Source: Priapulus caudatus
Lineage: Eukaryota; Priapulida; Priapulimorpha; Priapulimorphida; Priapulidae
Length of the DNA stretch: 25,406 nt
NCBI RefSeq assembly: GCF_000485595.1
Contig: NW_014577185.1
Span: forward strand, 24,408 to 49,813
Reading direction: 5' to 3'
Shown here: positions 1-10,714 of the stretch, piece by piece
Position numbering within the stretch: the stretch's first letter is position 1
Layout: the number at the start of each line of letters is the position of its first letter
The notes under the pieces: generated by a model
What the model saw: only the letters and a program-made list of their open reading frames with translations
Databases searched by the model: none
Told to the model about the DNA's origin: nothing
Translations under genes and position numbers: made by a program

Positions 1-167
1 TTATAAACTGAAGAACGAAGTGGCTTTTCCGCACGATTTTTCGCCTTTTCCACAACAATTGCTAACACATACACGAATCAAATATACTTGTAAAGCTAAC
101 AACTTGGCAATCATGAGGGTGACAATGATAAAATGAATAATAATAAATATCAATAATGATGCTAATA

Positions 168-722
168 TTGTAAGGTAACTGGCGTGGAGGCCAGCGCTCC
201 TTGAGTTTATCGCCTCGATATTATTGTAATAACATAATATAATAACATAACATAAAAGACTTCCATGGCTCGTAGCCCCACCGCGCACCCTAAACCCAGC
301 TGGTAATTGAAGAAACTGGTTTGGATTGTAGAGGCGTCCGGACTGTTTTGGAATCCGTATAAATAGACACACATCTCGAGCATTAATTAGTGACAGAGAT
401 ACACAGTTACTATGTAGAGACACGTAGAACGAGAGACGCCAGGTGGGACCTAGGCATGGTTACATAGGCTGTATATGCATGTATGTTGTAAATAGTATTT
501 ATATGTGTTAAGTAATAATAAAGCCAGAGATACCTGCCATCTAACCTGCGACGCTGTCTCGTTTGGAATCTGCAATCATCTGCCGTACGACTCTACGATA
601 CATCTCTACTCTGCCACGGTTCTTCGCTACAATCTACAATCGCTACGTTACTATTTGCCAGCGAAACTACGATGCTATATTCTACGAGAACCTGAAGTTA
701 TCACCCAAATGGAAGTACAACA
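168..722 (+). mobile_element. Solo-LTR-like element, copy A
   Basis: Starts TTGTAAGG, ends GTACAACA, and is flanked by CTAATA on both sides (162-167, 723-728). TATAAATA at 358-365 and AATAAA at 517-522, about 160 bp apart, fit an LTR with promoter, R region and polyadenylation signal. No internal retroelement genes flank it. The exact ends could shift by a base or two toward the usual TG...CA. Open frames inside it resemble no known protein. Confidence 0.55.
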
Positions 723-723
723 C

Positions 724-728
<5 letters not shown>

Positions 729-766
<38 letters not shown>

Positions 767-768
767 TC
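729..768. repeat. AAT trinucleotide tract
   Basis: About 14 uninterrupted AAT units, next to the LTR-like element; the corresponding tract in copy B (4597-4640) is interrupted. Confidence 0.9.
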
Positions 769-1935
769 GATTTTCGATTTTTCCCGTTTACGCTTTTCCG
801 CACGCTTTTCCGCCTTTTCCACAACAATTGCTAACACTTGCACAAATCAAATTTACTTGTAAAGCTAACGTCCTGGCAATTATGAGGATGATGTCGATAA
901 AAATAATAATAAAAAATAATAATGATGATAATAATAATAAATCGTTTTTCGCGTTTTCGCCTTTTTCGAGAGCGACAGGTTGAAGTGTGTGTGTGCGCGT
1001 GCGTGTATGTATGTGTGTGTGTAGCATATACGCATAATCTATTTAGCATGCCCTCTTCTGCTATTAGCTATGACCAAATTAGTGACTGTGTATTACAGTA
1101 GTGAGCATTGGATTCTGCTACTTTGCGCATTATGAATAAAATGTTCCTAATAAATATTATGATCTAAGCAATGTTAAGTAAAATGCGCACACTAACAAAG
1201 CCTGTAAAATAATGTAGCCCGCCATTAAACACAGTTTCGCCATGTTCTGCTATAAAATTACTAATATTTACTAACAGGAAATCCAACCAAAGTCCCACGT
1301 GCATAAAAGATTTCCCTTCAAAGCAGACGAAAATGAAATGTCACTCAGTGCAGGTGGACTGTCCAGAGAACAACAATGTATTAGCTGCGTATTAGACTGG
1401 CCTATGAGATAATTGCAGAGAAATTCTCGCTTCCATCTAGCAAAGACTACTTTATCACAAATATATAACATATGAGACGCAAAACGATGTATTTTCTCAA
1501 ACAAGAAGAGTTTAACCTCGTCTAATGACAGGCTCGCGTACGTGTCAGCTAGAAGAGCGGCGATCAAACACTAAGACAACGAGGCAGAAAATATTAAAGC
1601 CGAGACAAAGAAGGTCATAACGGGCGAGCGAGTGAAGCACGGATAGAAGGCGAAACAGTAGCGTGAGTGTTACGTATGTATGTACGCACGCAGGTATGCA
1701 CGCACGCGCGCGCACGCTCGCACACACGCACGCGCCCTCATAAAAAGCGAGAAACGGTGAACGCGCGAAACAAGAAACGGACGAATGAGAGAGCGATTAT
1801 AGGCAGTAATAGGATCGGAGAGCGCAAAATGTTTAAACAAATCAATGAAGCGTAAAATTGCACAGATACGGTGTGCTGAGTGAGCTCAGATTACGCTGCT
1901 GCTCTGAATGCGTATATTGTCCGCTCGACGATTAC

Positions 1936-2071
1936 CTAAGATCGATAAGTTGCGCATCTGCTCTGTTATCAACAGCCCATCGGACGCGTTCTTCCCACTT
2001 TGCAGCGTCACGTTCGTGGCGAGAGCATGGAGTAGGATGACGTCATGGAAACCGCCTATGTAAAAGCTCAC
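1936..2071 (-). CDS. Receptor guanylate cyclase ectodomain exon 3 of 3 seen
   Basis: Codes 45 residues plus one base: VSFYIGGFHDVILLHALATN, then VTLQSGKNASDGLLITEQM and NLSIL. The GGFHDVILLHAL segment corresponds to the GAFHDAVLLYA helix of the ANF-receptor fold, and DGLLIT..M.N.S to the following loop. Three N-glycosylation sequons are present (NVT, NAS, NLS), as expected outside the cell. Acceptor TATTTACAG/GTG, donor CTTAG/GTAATC. Phase 0 entry fits exon 8434-8585 across a 6.4-kb intron. The next exon (GxxGxxxIDxNGDR region) was not found between 1 and 1935, so the gene runs off the window. Confidence 0.87.
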
Positions 2072-3717
2072 CTGTAAATACAAACGTGTATTCGTGTGAC
2101 CTGCTTGCAGACACACAGGTATGTACCTGTAAACAGGTATGTTCGTGTTTGATATATGCCAGACAGAGCTGATATACTACATATACCTGATATACGCGTA
2201 AAATGACTCGTTCCCTTTTCCAGTTATGCCGAAACGAAAGCATGCATGTGCAACCGCGCTAATACGCATTCTATGATGCGTTCATGTGTAATGTAGTCAG
2301 CGGGTGTATGCGTGACTAGATGCGAGCTGGAGACGTGAGACCGCCATGCAATGCACACAATACGTAGATCGTTTACAAGATATGTACACAATCCGAATTC
2401 AGTTAGATGTTAGATCGATCATATAAATAGCTTCTCGACGGCTGTTTAAATCGACGTGCTATTTGCGCCTATACGTGAACGCGCCAAACAGAGAAAACGT
2501 TACTTGAAACGTCGCTCACCTGGTGCCAAGGACAAAAGCTGCAGGTTGCGTAAATATATATTATACCTATTTTCTCTTTCGTACCATTTGTAATAATGCG
2601 CCATACTTAGAAAGAAAGGCGAGGAAATGAAGACTATGCACAGACGTGGATTACAGAGTGTGAGCGACAGAAAAAGTGTATGAATAGAGCGCACACGACA
2701 AAGACATAATGATGATTATACTTTAGCGTGATATAATAATTTTCTCATGGCCCTAGCTACTACCGGCGTTACTTAAGCTATGACAGTAACAAATATTACC
2801 GAAACTGCGACTATTTTGCGATACTATTAACAGGAGTTCATGAATAGAAGTAGATTTATGTACCATACACACACTTGTTATTCTGTAGTCGTGTTCTCTG
2901 ATTATTTTCCCACATAATCTAGCTTCCATATGTTACTCGTATTCGCTATAGATACTCTATTCATGTGCTCCTGATAATAACATTGTCAGCGTTTCCGTTG
3001 ACCGAACGGGCATGCATCCTTTAACGATACATATATCTGTAGCAATTCCTGGTACATCGCAAAACTAGTAAAAAGATTCTACCCTTACAGCGATCGGATT
3101 TGCCGACAGAGCGAGAGATTGGGAGATATAAAAACAGACAGTCTGTATATCGCTGATAGCTGTCGGCGAAATTGCTCTGTGATTGTACAATGTCCTAGCT
3201 TATAGATTTCCTTAAGTCTTGTTAGTGCGGGAGCTGGACACCATTTGAGAAGTGGGAAAGTTAGAGATTTGAGTTCTGTTCCAATGTATTTCGAATCGGT
3301 GGATCTATAGCCAAGAAATCAACAACACTAACGCGTCGGAACAGAAAACAATGAAAAATGTAGAAAACAAGTGGCCCGTTGTCAGAGACGTAAATAGTTA
3401 TGACTATCGTAAATGTAGCATGTGATAACGTTCATGCTACACTTAATTTCAAAAATTATGAAGAGGAAATAAAAAAGAAGAGAAAAAGTCATTTTACACT
3501 TATGCTGTCATAAACTACTTATGATGTTTCTGACAACTGGGTCCCAGGTCCGTGTAAGACTTCGGGAGTGAAGAATGATATCAATGATGATATCAATCTC
3601 TCTGATATCAATAAAAACGCAGCAAATGCGATCAAAAACCAGCGAGTACACAAGAATGCAATCACGCCAACTATGCCACTGCTCAAGCAAGTATTTAGTT
3701 ATCAGAAAATTATCGGC

Positions 3718-4860
3718 TTATAAACTGAAGAACGAAGTGGCTTTTCCGCACGATTTTTCGCCTTTTCCACAACAATTGCTAACACATACACGAATCAAAT
3801 ATACTTGTAAAGCTAACAACTTGGCAATCATGAGGGTGACAATGATAAAATGAATAATAATAAATATCAATAATGATGCTAATATTGTAAGGTAACTGGC
3901 GTGGAGGCGTGCGGCTAATTACGCTAGCTGGCCAGGAGGTGTGCCAGCGCTCCTTGAGTTTATCGCCTCGATATTATTGTAATAACATAATATATTCTTA
4001 TTATATATTATAATATATAGTATAATATTAATAACATAATTATAATATATAACATATTATAATAACGTAATAACAAAATAACATTTGATAATAACATAAC
4101 GTAATAACATAATATAATAACATAACATAAAAGACTTCCATGGCTCGTAGCCCCACCGCGCACCCTAAACCCAGCTGGTAATTGAAGAAACTGGTTTGGA
4201 TTGTAGAGGCGTCCGGACTGTTTTGGAATCCGTATAAATAGACACACATCTCGAGCATTAATTAGTGACAGAGATACACAGTTACTATGTAGAGACACTA
4301 GAACGAGAGACGCCAGGTGGGACCTAGGCATGGTTACATAGGCTGTATATGCATGTATGTTGTAAATAGTATTTATATGTGTTAAGTAATAATAAAGCCA
4401 GAGATACCTGCCATCTAACCTGCGACGCTGTCTCGTTTGGAATCTGCAATCATCTGCCGTACGACTCTACGATACATCTCTACTCTGCCACGGTCTTTCG
4501 CTACAATCTACAATCGCTACGTTACTATTTGCCAGCGAAACTACGATGCTATATTTAACGAGAACCTGAAGTTATCACCCAAATGGAAGTACAACACTAA
4601 TAATAATAATAAAATAATAATAATAATAATAATAATAATTCGATTTTCGATTTTTCCCGTTTACGCTTTTCCGCACGCTTTTCCGCCTTTTCCACAACAA
4701 TTGCAGCGCTAACACTTGCACAATCAAATTTACTTGTAAAGCTAAGTCCTGGCAATTATGAGGATGATGTCGATAAAAATAATAATAAAAAATAATAATG
4801 ATGATAATAATAATAAATCGTTTTTCGCGTTTTCGCCTTTTTCGAGAGCGACAGGTTGAA
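3718..4860. repeat. Duplicated segment, copy B
   Basis: Second copy of 1-984. It is longer because of a 36-bp stretch at 3908-3943 and an AT-rich expansion of roughly 120 bp near 3994-4113, both lacking in copy A. Copies diverge sharply after GACAGGTTGAA. Confidence 0.9.
3885..4596 (+). mobile_element. Solo-LTR-like element, copy B
   Basis: Same ends and same CTAATA flanks (3879-3884, 4597-4602) as copy A. TATAAATA lies at 4233-4240 and AATAAA at 4391-4396. It carries the extra 36-bp and AT-rich stretches noted for duplicated segment B. Confidence 0.55.
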
Positions 4861-4918
4861 ATTTGAGAATGCGTGAGTGAGTGAATGCGTGAGAAAGAAT
4901 ATGTGTTAGAAAATGCTT

Positions 4919-5010
<92 letters not shown>

Positions 5011-5160
5011 ATGCGTGAACGAGAGTCTGTGAGAGAGAATGTGTGAGAGCAAATGCGTGAGAGACATGGAACGCGTGTAAAAGAATGCGCGAGAAAAAAA
5101 GATAGAAATTGTGAGAGAGAATGCGTCAGAGATAGATAAAATGTGTGTGAGAAAGCAGCC
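4861..5160. repeat. GT tract, GA tract and degenerate GAGAATGCGTGA satellite
   Basis: A (GT)n run at about 4921-4970 is followed by a (GA)n run to 5010, both embedded in irregular repeats of a GAGAGAATGCGTGAG-like motif. No gene. Confidence 0.85.
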
Positions 5161-5733
5161 GGGTGGGAAAGAGTAGACAGCGAAATAGGGGGCGCAATGA
5201 TATAGAGGTGATCAGATTGCGCTGTCGCGAGGGTATACAGATGATGTTAATGCGCTCTCCCGGCGCAACGCGGATCGCAATTCTCCCCCTCTCTTTCTTA
5301 CTCGTGCTCGCTCTTCTCTCTTGCTCTCTCTCGCTCTATTTTGTATAGATATATCTCTCCATTTCTTTTTATTAATTTATTTCTAGTACTCTCTCGTATT
5401 CTGCTTTTCCGTCTCATATTGCCTTCATTATTGCACGAGGTATATTGCAGAATATTGCAGAGAGATACAGATTATTTCAGGTGTAAACACCGGATAGAGA
5501 AACTGTCACTGCTGGTTCAGTTGTTTCTACGTGTCGAGTCTGGGTCAGCTACGGTCTGGCGGATATAGCTAGCCTTTAAGTTACGTCTGATCGCCACATG
5601 CACACGGAAGCCACGCAACCACTTCCCACTCTCTCCACTCTCATCGTTCTCTCCCCCTTTCCGACGAAATCGCTCTCTCTCCATCGCCCCAAAATACCGT
5701 TACTTTTCCCGCACAATACTTTTATTGATATCT
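5161..5733. other. CT-rich stretch without a supported gene
   Basis: Pyrimidine-rich plus strand around 5280-5340 and 5625-5700. A short open frame ending at 5348 is hydrophobic only because CT repeats read as Leu and Ser. Nothing else recognised. Confidence 0.5.
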
Positions 5734-5831
5734 GGCGTTGCACATGTGTGCTATACGCGCGCGTGCACTCACGATCGGGACAAAAAATGTAGTGAATATA
5801 GGTAGGTCATATATCGACTACACACACACAA

Positions 5832-5862
<31 letters not shown>

Positions 5863-5890
5863 CACAACACACAACACACACACACACACA

Positions 5891-5922
<32 letters not shown>

Positions 5923-6066
5923 AATAATATATATAATATATATAATATATATATTATATAACTCTTGATATATATACTACATAACTGTGCGTAAGACGTA
6001 GTAAGGTGCAGAGACAGTGTCCGTTTCAGATGTGACAGACAGTAAAGATACACGAATTATTTTTAC
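5734..6066. repeat. Diverged third copy of the 6.6/10.4-kb repeat, lacking the ~296-bp insert
   Basis: Shares GGCGTTGCACATG and GCTATACGCGCGC on the left and TCATATATCGACTAC, GAGACAGTGT and TACACGAATTAT on the right with 10651-11160. Where those copies carry a ~296-bp insert between two CTATATAGTGAATAAA repeats, this copy has a single TAGTGAATA. A CA/TA tract (about 5821-5961) has expanded inside it. Confidence 0.75.
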
Positions 6067-6136
6067 CAGACGTCGTCTTGAATGCTCGCTCGATGCAATA
6101 AATCATCCGTCTGGCTTATAGAAATAATATAAGTAG

Positions 6137-6141
6137 ACTCT

Positions 6142-6189
<48 letters not shown>

Positions 6190-6350
6190 CGTGTCTATAG
6201 GTGTCTATAGGTCTCTATAGGTCTCTATATATCGACTCTATAATATAGGTATCTCTACATATTTCTATGGTCTTGCTGGTTGGCTGACCGGCTGACTATC
6301 TGACCGTCTGTCTATCTGGCAGGATGGATGACCGTATGTCTGCCTGTCTG
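6137..6350. repeat. TA tract and TCTATAGG / CTGNCTGN short repeats
   Basis: A (TA)n run to 6186 is followed by repeats of GTCTCTATAG and then by CTGTCTGTCTAT-like repeats. Simple sequence only. Confidence 0.85.
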
Positions 6351-6485
6351 TCTGGATATCGGCTCGTCGCGTCGTTCGTCCGTTCGCCCGCCTGTCTATC
6401 TCCCCTCCTCTCTTCATCTCCTCTTAATTATCTCTGCCCCCTTGTCTCCATGTTTACCTTTCATTGCAACTAATTTCTGCAATAG

Positions 6486-6558
6486 AAAGTACAAGCGGGA
6501 GCCACAGCTGGCAGACATGTCGTGGAAGGTCATGTGGGCCGACATAGACTCTACAGGC
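6486..6558 (+). CDS. Receptor guanylate cyclase juxtamembrane exon, on the opposite strand
   Basis: After TTCTGCAATAG the plus strand reads (R)KYKREPQLADMSWKV and MWADID, the basic stretch just inside the membrane that precedes the kinase-homology domain of receptor cyclases (RKxxxExELxxxxWKVxWxDI pattern). A pyrimidine-rich tract lies upstream of the acceptor. With the proposed weak donor GGC/GTACAG the exon is 73 bp and ends in phase 0, which is what exon 23415-23489 needs; the 3' limit is uncertain because a repeated segment begins at 6566. No membrane-span exon was found upstream, nor kinase exons downstream on this strand. It sits inside the intron between two minus-strand ectodomain exons, so either a separate gene fragment or an inverted piece. 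Confidence 0.72.
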
Positions 6559-6565
6559 GTACAGC

Positions 6566-7439
6566 CTCACGGACACACATGAGAAAAAAAAATTCGTTAT
6601 TCGATTCAGATTTGTTTCTTTTAACAAAATACAACTAATCCTCACACATCAAATGCGACAGGAAATTGTTCTTTCTCGAGGTTCCTTGCATCATGCATAT
6701 GCAGCATATGGCGACGAATATATATTTTAATAGACATTTTTATGAAGCCTAACAATACAATTTTGCGTTACTATCTTATGAAACTCAGTCAGTAAAATAG
6801 TCAGTTAGTATAGTAAAAGTACAGTCTCGATTAAAACACATAGGTATGAGGCGTTCACATGTTTGCTATACGCGCGCCTGTTAATCAATATCGCGACTAT
6901 ATAGTGAATAAATTTGTAAAAAAAAGTTTGCGCCCCCTCGCGGACAGGGACCTAGGGTATATAAGGAGGAGAAAACACGCTGAAAGGCAGTGTAAAAAGT
7001 TGTAAAAGTTTGAAGAATCTGACGAAGACTACCACAAGTCGAAACTATTCGTTCATTGCTAACTTTGTGTAGCAATTTATTAAACAAAACGTTTTTCATA
7101 CACATATATAATGGCAACACCAAAACAGCAAGTTAAATCCACGTGGGGTAACTCAGTTGAACTGTGCCCCGTAGAGGCTGTCCAGGCCTCTTCTTCACAC
7201 AATGTCCCTATATAAGTGAATAAAGGTCAGTCATATATCGACTACATATATATATATATACTACATAGTGTGCGTGAGACGTAGTAAAGTGCAGAGACAG
7301 TGTTAGTTTCAAATTTGACTGACAGTAAAAATACACGAATATTTTTACTCAAGTAATTAGTTATACATATGCACACACACGCGCACGCACGCACACACGC
7401 ACGCACTACACACACACACACACCCACACACACACACAA

Positions 7440-7440
<1 letters not shown>
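6566..7440. repeat. Duplicated segment, copy C
   Basis: Nearly identical to 10366-11255 at a constant offset of about 3.8 kb in the same orientation, beginning at CTCACGGACACACATGAG. Differences are mostly single-base indels. It contains the ~296-bp insert (6913-7207) and runs into a long CA tract. Confidence 0.92.
6913..7207 (+). mobile_element. ~295-bp insert of unknown class, copy C
   Basis: Bounded by CTATATAGTGAATAAA (6897-6912) and the same sequence with one extra A (7208-7224), absent from the related copy at 5734-6066. Contains GCGCCCCCTCGCGG, TATATAAG (6958-6965), a perfect 7-bp hairpin and a short ATG frame of 13-14 codons. No poly(A) tail and no terminal inverted repeat, so the class is open. 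Confidence 0.6.
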
Positions 7441-7482
<42 letters not shown>

Positions 7483-7488
7483 TACACA

Positions 7489-7561
<73 letters not shown>

Positions 7562-7635
7562 AACACACAACACACACAAACACACAAACACACAAACACA
7601 CACACACAACACACCACACACACACACACACATAC

Positions 7636-7712
<77 letters not shown>

Positions 7713-7763
7713 TTATATATATAAATATATATATATATAATTATATATATATATATATATATA
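7368..7763. repeat. Long CA tract grading into CATA, TA and TTTA repeats
   Basis: About 270 bp of (CA)n with minor interruptions, then CATA to 7650, (TA)n to 7680, (TTTA)n to about 7714 and AT-rich sequence. Long open frames of His-Thr or Cys-Val repeats here are artefacts of the tract. Confidence 0.95.
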
Positions 7764-7895
7764 GTCATATAATCATAAGAACACCCATAAAAAAATTAAT
7801 AAGAACATGATTACTGTAATCGATATAAAATATGACAAAACAGTGTCTGGTTGCTCAGGCAATTATTCAATAATTGTATATACACAAGATAGTGG

Positions 7896-7960
7896 GAGAG
7901 AGAAAGAGAGCGAGAGAGAGAGAAGAGGAAGAATGAAAAGAGGAAGAGAGAACTGAGAGA
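7896..7960. repeat. GA-rich tract
   Basis: Imperfect (GA)n, AGAGAGGAAGA-like. Simple sequence. Confidence 0.75.
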
Positions 7961-8433
7961 ATATAGGGGCCAACGAGAGACAGGGCGTAAGAACGCGAAA
8001 ATCTCGATACGTAGAATGAGCTGCCAATAAACCTGATGCCGTTTTAGGGCTGTTTAGATGTCGTTTGTAATGTTGAAATGTTGTCTGTTAAAATCTTAGT
8101 ATGTGTACACATCGCACAGACGTGTTTTCACATTTGTGTATGCGCGTACGTGCGTGCGCTCGTGTGTGAGCGTGCCTGTCCGTGTGTACGTTTTCACATG
8201 TTGTGAGAAGGGATATTTCGGTTTAATACGTATTCGCGATTTACAGACGTACAGTTCTACCAGTTAACTAAGCAAACGAGGTGCCCATAGTTCTTTACGT
8301 TAATACGCGAGTTTTGGATTCTTTGAGAGCTGCAACTAATAAAAAATACTAGATGTCGTTAAAGTACAATGGGTTGATATTGCGATTTTCGGCATGCATT
8401 TGTAATCATAACCGTCTTAACTAGCATACTAAC

Positions 8434-8585
8434 GTCGCCAGTGTAGTTATAGTTGTAGTCCGTGCGAGCTCGACGCTTCACGTCGCTCGTAAAAGTTGTC
8501 CAGATCTCACCCGTCGGCTGGTTGATCGAGACGAGCAGGAGAGACTGGAAGGCCATCTTAGCGGCGTCATTCTCTGAGCTGCCAT
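8434..8585 (-). CDS. Receptor guanylate cyclase ectodomain exon 2 of 3 seen
   Basis: Completes the split Asp and codes 50 residues: GSSENDAAKMAFQSLLLVSI, then NQPTGEIW, FTSDVKRRA and DYNYNYTGD, phase 0 at the end. It matches the A..AFQS...I...P....W..F...VK motif of the family's ligand-binding domain. NYT in NYNYTGD is a glycosylation sequon. Acceptor GTTAAAAG/AT has a weak pyrimidine tract. Donor GAC/GTTAGT is chosen because it gives the phase needed by the next exon; GTTAAG nine bases further is the alternative. Confidence 0.87.
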
Positions 8586-9680
8586 CTTTTAACGAGAATT
8601 GATTTTTATATTAATAATTGTATTACAGTTAGCTGTGCAAATATGACTAAAGCGCGTGTTAGAGCCTGTTGTTTCTCGATTTCTAACCAATAATTATTGT
8701 CTAACTGTATTGAGCTGAATTTAATTGGACCGATATTGCAACTAGAATACTCCCGCGATTTGTGTTCGGACGAGTTACAGCTATTCTGATATGCCAGTGA
8801 GGGAGTACTGAAGCTTTTCATACATGCTTACCACCTGGTGGCAACATTTCTCATTTCAACACCGCTCATTTAAATATTATTAACATTATTTGTTTTGCGG
8901 ATAGATGAATCTAATAGTAATATAAGGCAGTAGACTTACTTGCAACCTATTTTTATGTCATTCACAATGTTACACAGTATATCGACCAAATGGGAAAACG
9001 CGATTCACAATATAGTGTTGGGCTATTTGCGAAAATTTTCTAACAATGTGTCTTGCACGGTCGCAATAATATGTCTTTGTCAGACTTTTAAGGTCAGTTG
9101 AATAAAAACAGCATATACCTAGATATTTCTCTCCTCGAAAATGCATTTGTTATTATGGCAACTCCGAGTTTCCAAATTATATAATTTAGGCCCTGCCATA
9201 GCATAGTCTGACTTTGCTGCTATTCAAATTTTATTTTGCCCGTTTTAGACCGAGAGCGAAACACAAAAGTATAACTATATTGATACCCAGCGGCGATTTA
9301 CTCGAGCGATGTTTTGATTATGATAAATGCACAACAAGATACATGATCTAGCAGAAACCGACAGTAAAAAATAAAGTATAGCAATCCGGCAATAAAAAGT
9401 TCCCTCTGTCTGTAGCCTACGGTTGAAATGTTACGTAATGCAACGTCGTTAGCGGACGCGCCGGGAGAGGCGCCACCAACGTTTATGCAAACAATCTCTG
9501 ACGTTTAAAAAAAAAAATATAGTTAATGAATATTTATCAATAACTTTTATGTCGAATAATTTTAAATTACTTTAACTAAAAATATGTATGCAGCCCCGGG
9601 TAATGGTTTCCGTTTGAGTCATTTGGCGATAATGGCTTAATTCTAATTGCTATCTTTAAACTACTTATCTATAGGCCCAC

Positions 9681-9824
9681 CTCTGTACCAGGAGTATGTG
9701 CCAAACTCTGCGGTGCGGAAGTTTTTAATTGCGATGAAGACGTATTCTCCGGATGTCATCCCCAAGCCGTGGGCTTCAAGCAATAATTTCCTCACATCGT
9801 TGCCAAAGCCAACGATGACGATGA
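9681..9824 (-). CDS. Receptor guanylate cyclase ectodomain exon 1 of 3 seen (ANF-receptor fold)
   Basis: Encodes a split Val then 47 residues: IVIVGFGNDVRKLLLEAHGL, GMTSGEYVFIAIKNF and GTYSWYR, ending with one base. This is the beta-strand and following helix of the bilobed ligand-binding domain; the GNDVRK..L.AAH.LGM.SGEYVF pattern is typical of invertebrate receptor cyclases (family knowledge). Acceptor TTTATTGTAG/TC, donor AGAG/GTGGGC. It joins in phase to 8434-8585 as WYR-D-GSSEN. The N-terminal ectodomain exons and signal peptide should lie at higher coordinates, but none could be recognised up to the gap or beyond it. Confidence 0.87.
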
Positions 9825-10029
9825 CTACAATAAACGGCACGGTTGTATCGTATTTTCGTGACACTTCGTATTGAATTTACGTGTAAAAAAGTCTACATTA
9901 AACGCATAAGTTGTATGGTACTTACATGTAGGATGTTGCTGATGACGTAAATAAATCTAATAATAGCCACTAATTAATGACCCTTAAACTTATTCTCTTT
10001 TTTTCTAAATTAATTACCTACATATTTTA
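9825..10029. other. Non-coding stretch next to ectodomain exon
   Basis: No open frame or conserved motif on either strand; presumably intron of the ectodomain gene. The upstream exon that supplies the first base of the split Val was looked for here and not found. Confidence 0.5.
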
Positions 10030-10237
10030 CAGGGGCGGATCCAGAGGGTTTGGGTGACCAGTTTCCATAGTTCTAGTCACAGCTAGGGGGTCCGGGGGCA
10101 TGACCCTCGGGAATTTTTTACAAATTAGGCTATATTTGGTGAATTCTGGTGAATTTTGAGGGTCAATTCTGAAGATACCCAGCATAGCTGTGACCGGTTT
10201 CAGGAAACCGGTGCAAACCGGCCTAAATCCGCGTCTG
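10030..10237. mobile_element. 208-bp MITE-like element with CAG...CTG ends
   Basis: Begins CAGGGGCGGATCCAG and ends CTAAATCCGCGTCTG; the ends are imperfect inverted repeats sharing GCGGAT and AG. TTTTA flanks both sides (10025-10029, 10238-10242), a 5-bp target duplication. Inside is the perfect palindrome ACCGGTTTC-AG-GAAACCGGT. Ends of this type are common in hAT-like non-autonomous elements of invertebrates; the superfamily is inferred. No transposase. Confidence 0.6.
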
Positions 10238-10714
10238 TTTTAACACGTTATTGTGACATTACGACTGCTCGTGGTCCGACAAACTGTTCGATTGTTTGTT
10301 ACGAAATGTAAAATGTGTATGCACGTGTGCTACTGGGAGGGGGAAGTGTTAGTCTGTGATTTAGACTCACGGACACACATGAGAAAAAAAAATTCGTTAT
10401 TCGATTCAGATTTGTTTCTTTTAACAAAATACGAATAATCCTCCCACATCAAAGGCGACAGGAAATTGTTCTTTCTCGAGGTTCCTTGCATCATGCATAT
10501 GCAGCATATGGCGACGAATATATATTTTTAATAGACATTTTTATGAAGCCTAACAATACAATTTTGCGTTACTATCTTATGAAACTCAGTCAGTAAAATA
10601 GTCAGTTAGTATAGTAAAAGTACAGTCTCGATTAAAACACATAGGTATGAGGCGTTGCACATGTTTGCTATACGCGCGCCTGTTAATCAATATCGCGACT
10701 ATATAGTGAATAAA

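Larger units (their letters stand above)
1..984. repeat. Duplicated segment, copy A (window start may cut it)
   Basis: Matches 3718-4860 in direct orientation almost base for base, with differences that are mainly indels. It consists of a ~130-bp unit (about 21-150), an LTR-like element (168-722), an AAT tract, and a second diverged version of the same ~130-bp unit (about 791-915), containing TTTTCCACAACAATTGCTAA in both versions. Left edge cannot be seen. Confidence 0.9.
2072..8433 (-). other. Ectodomain intron, 6.4 kb, repeat-filled
   Basis: Lies between in-phase exons 8434-8585 and 1936-2071. It holds one copy of the LTR-bearing duplication (3718-4860), GA/GT-rich satellites (4861-5160), a diverged repeat copy (5734-6066), the opposite-strand juxtamembrane exon, a second duplicated segment (6566-7440) and long CA/TA tracts. 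The stretches 2072-3717 and 7770-8433 show no gene, only short CA/GT and GA tracts. Confidence 0.7.

Noticed and set aside
505-862. Plus-strand open frames, repeated at 4437-4712
   Set aside because: They lie in the LTR-like element and its AAT tract; frames differ between copies because of indels and match no retroelement protein I know.
2115-2130. Palindrome ACAGGTATGTACCTGT near an exon acceptor
   Set aside because: Short palindrome; it contains a donor-like CAG/GTATGT but nothing suggests use.
3908-3943. Possible pol III box A or SINE head in the 36-bp block of copy B
   Set aside because: Box A match is poor and no convincing box B follows.
5238-5348. Hydrophobic plus-strand frame upstream of the juxtamembrane exon, possible membrane span or signal peptide
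   Set aside because: The hydrophobic residues come from a CT-rich simple sequence, and its only donor (TTT/GTATAG) is in the wrong phase for the exon at 6486.
7242-7740. Long open frames of His/Thr or Cys/Val repeats
   Set aside because: Translation of a CA microsatellite.
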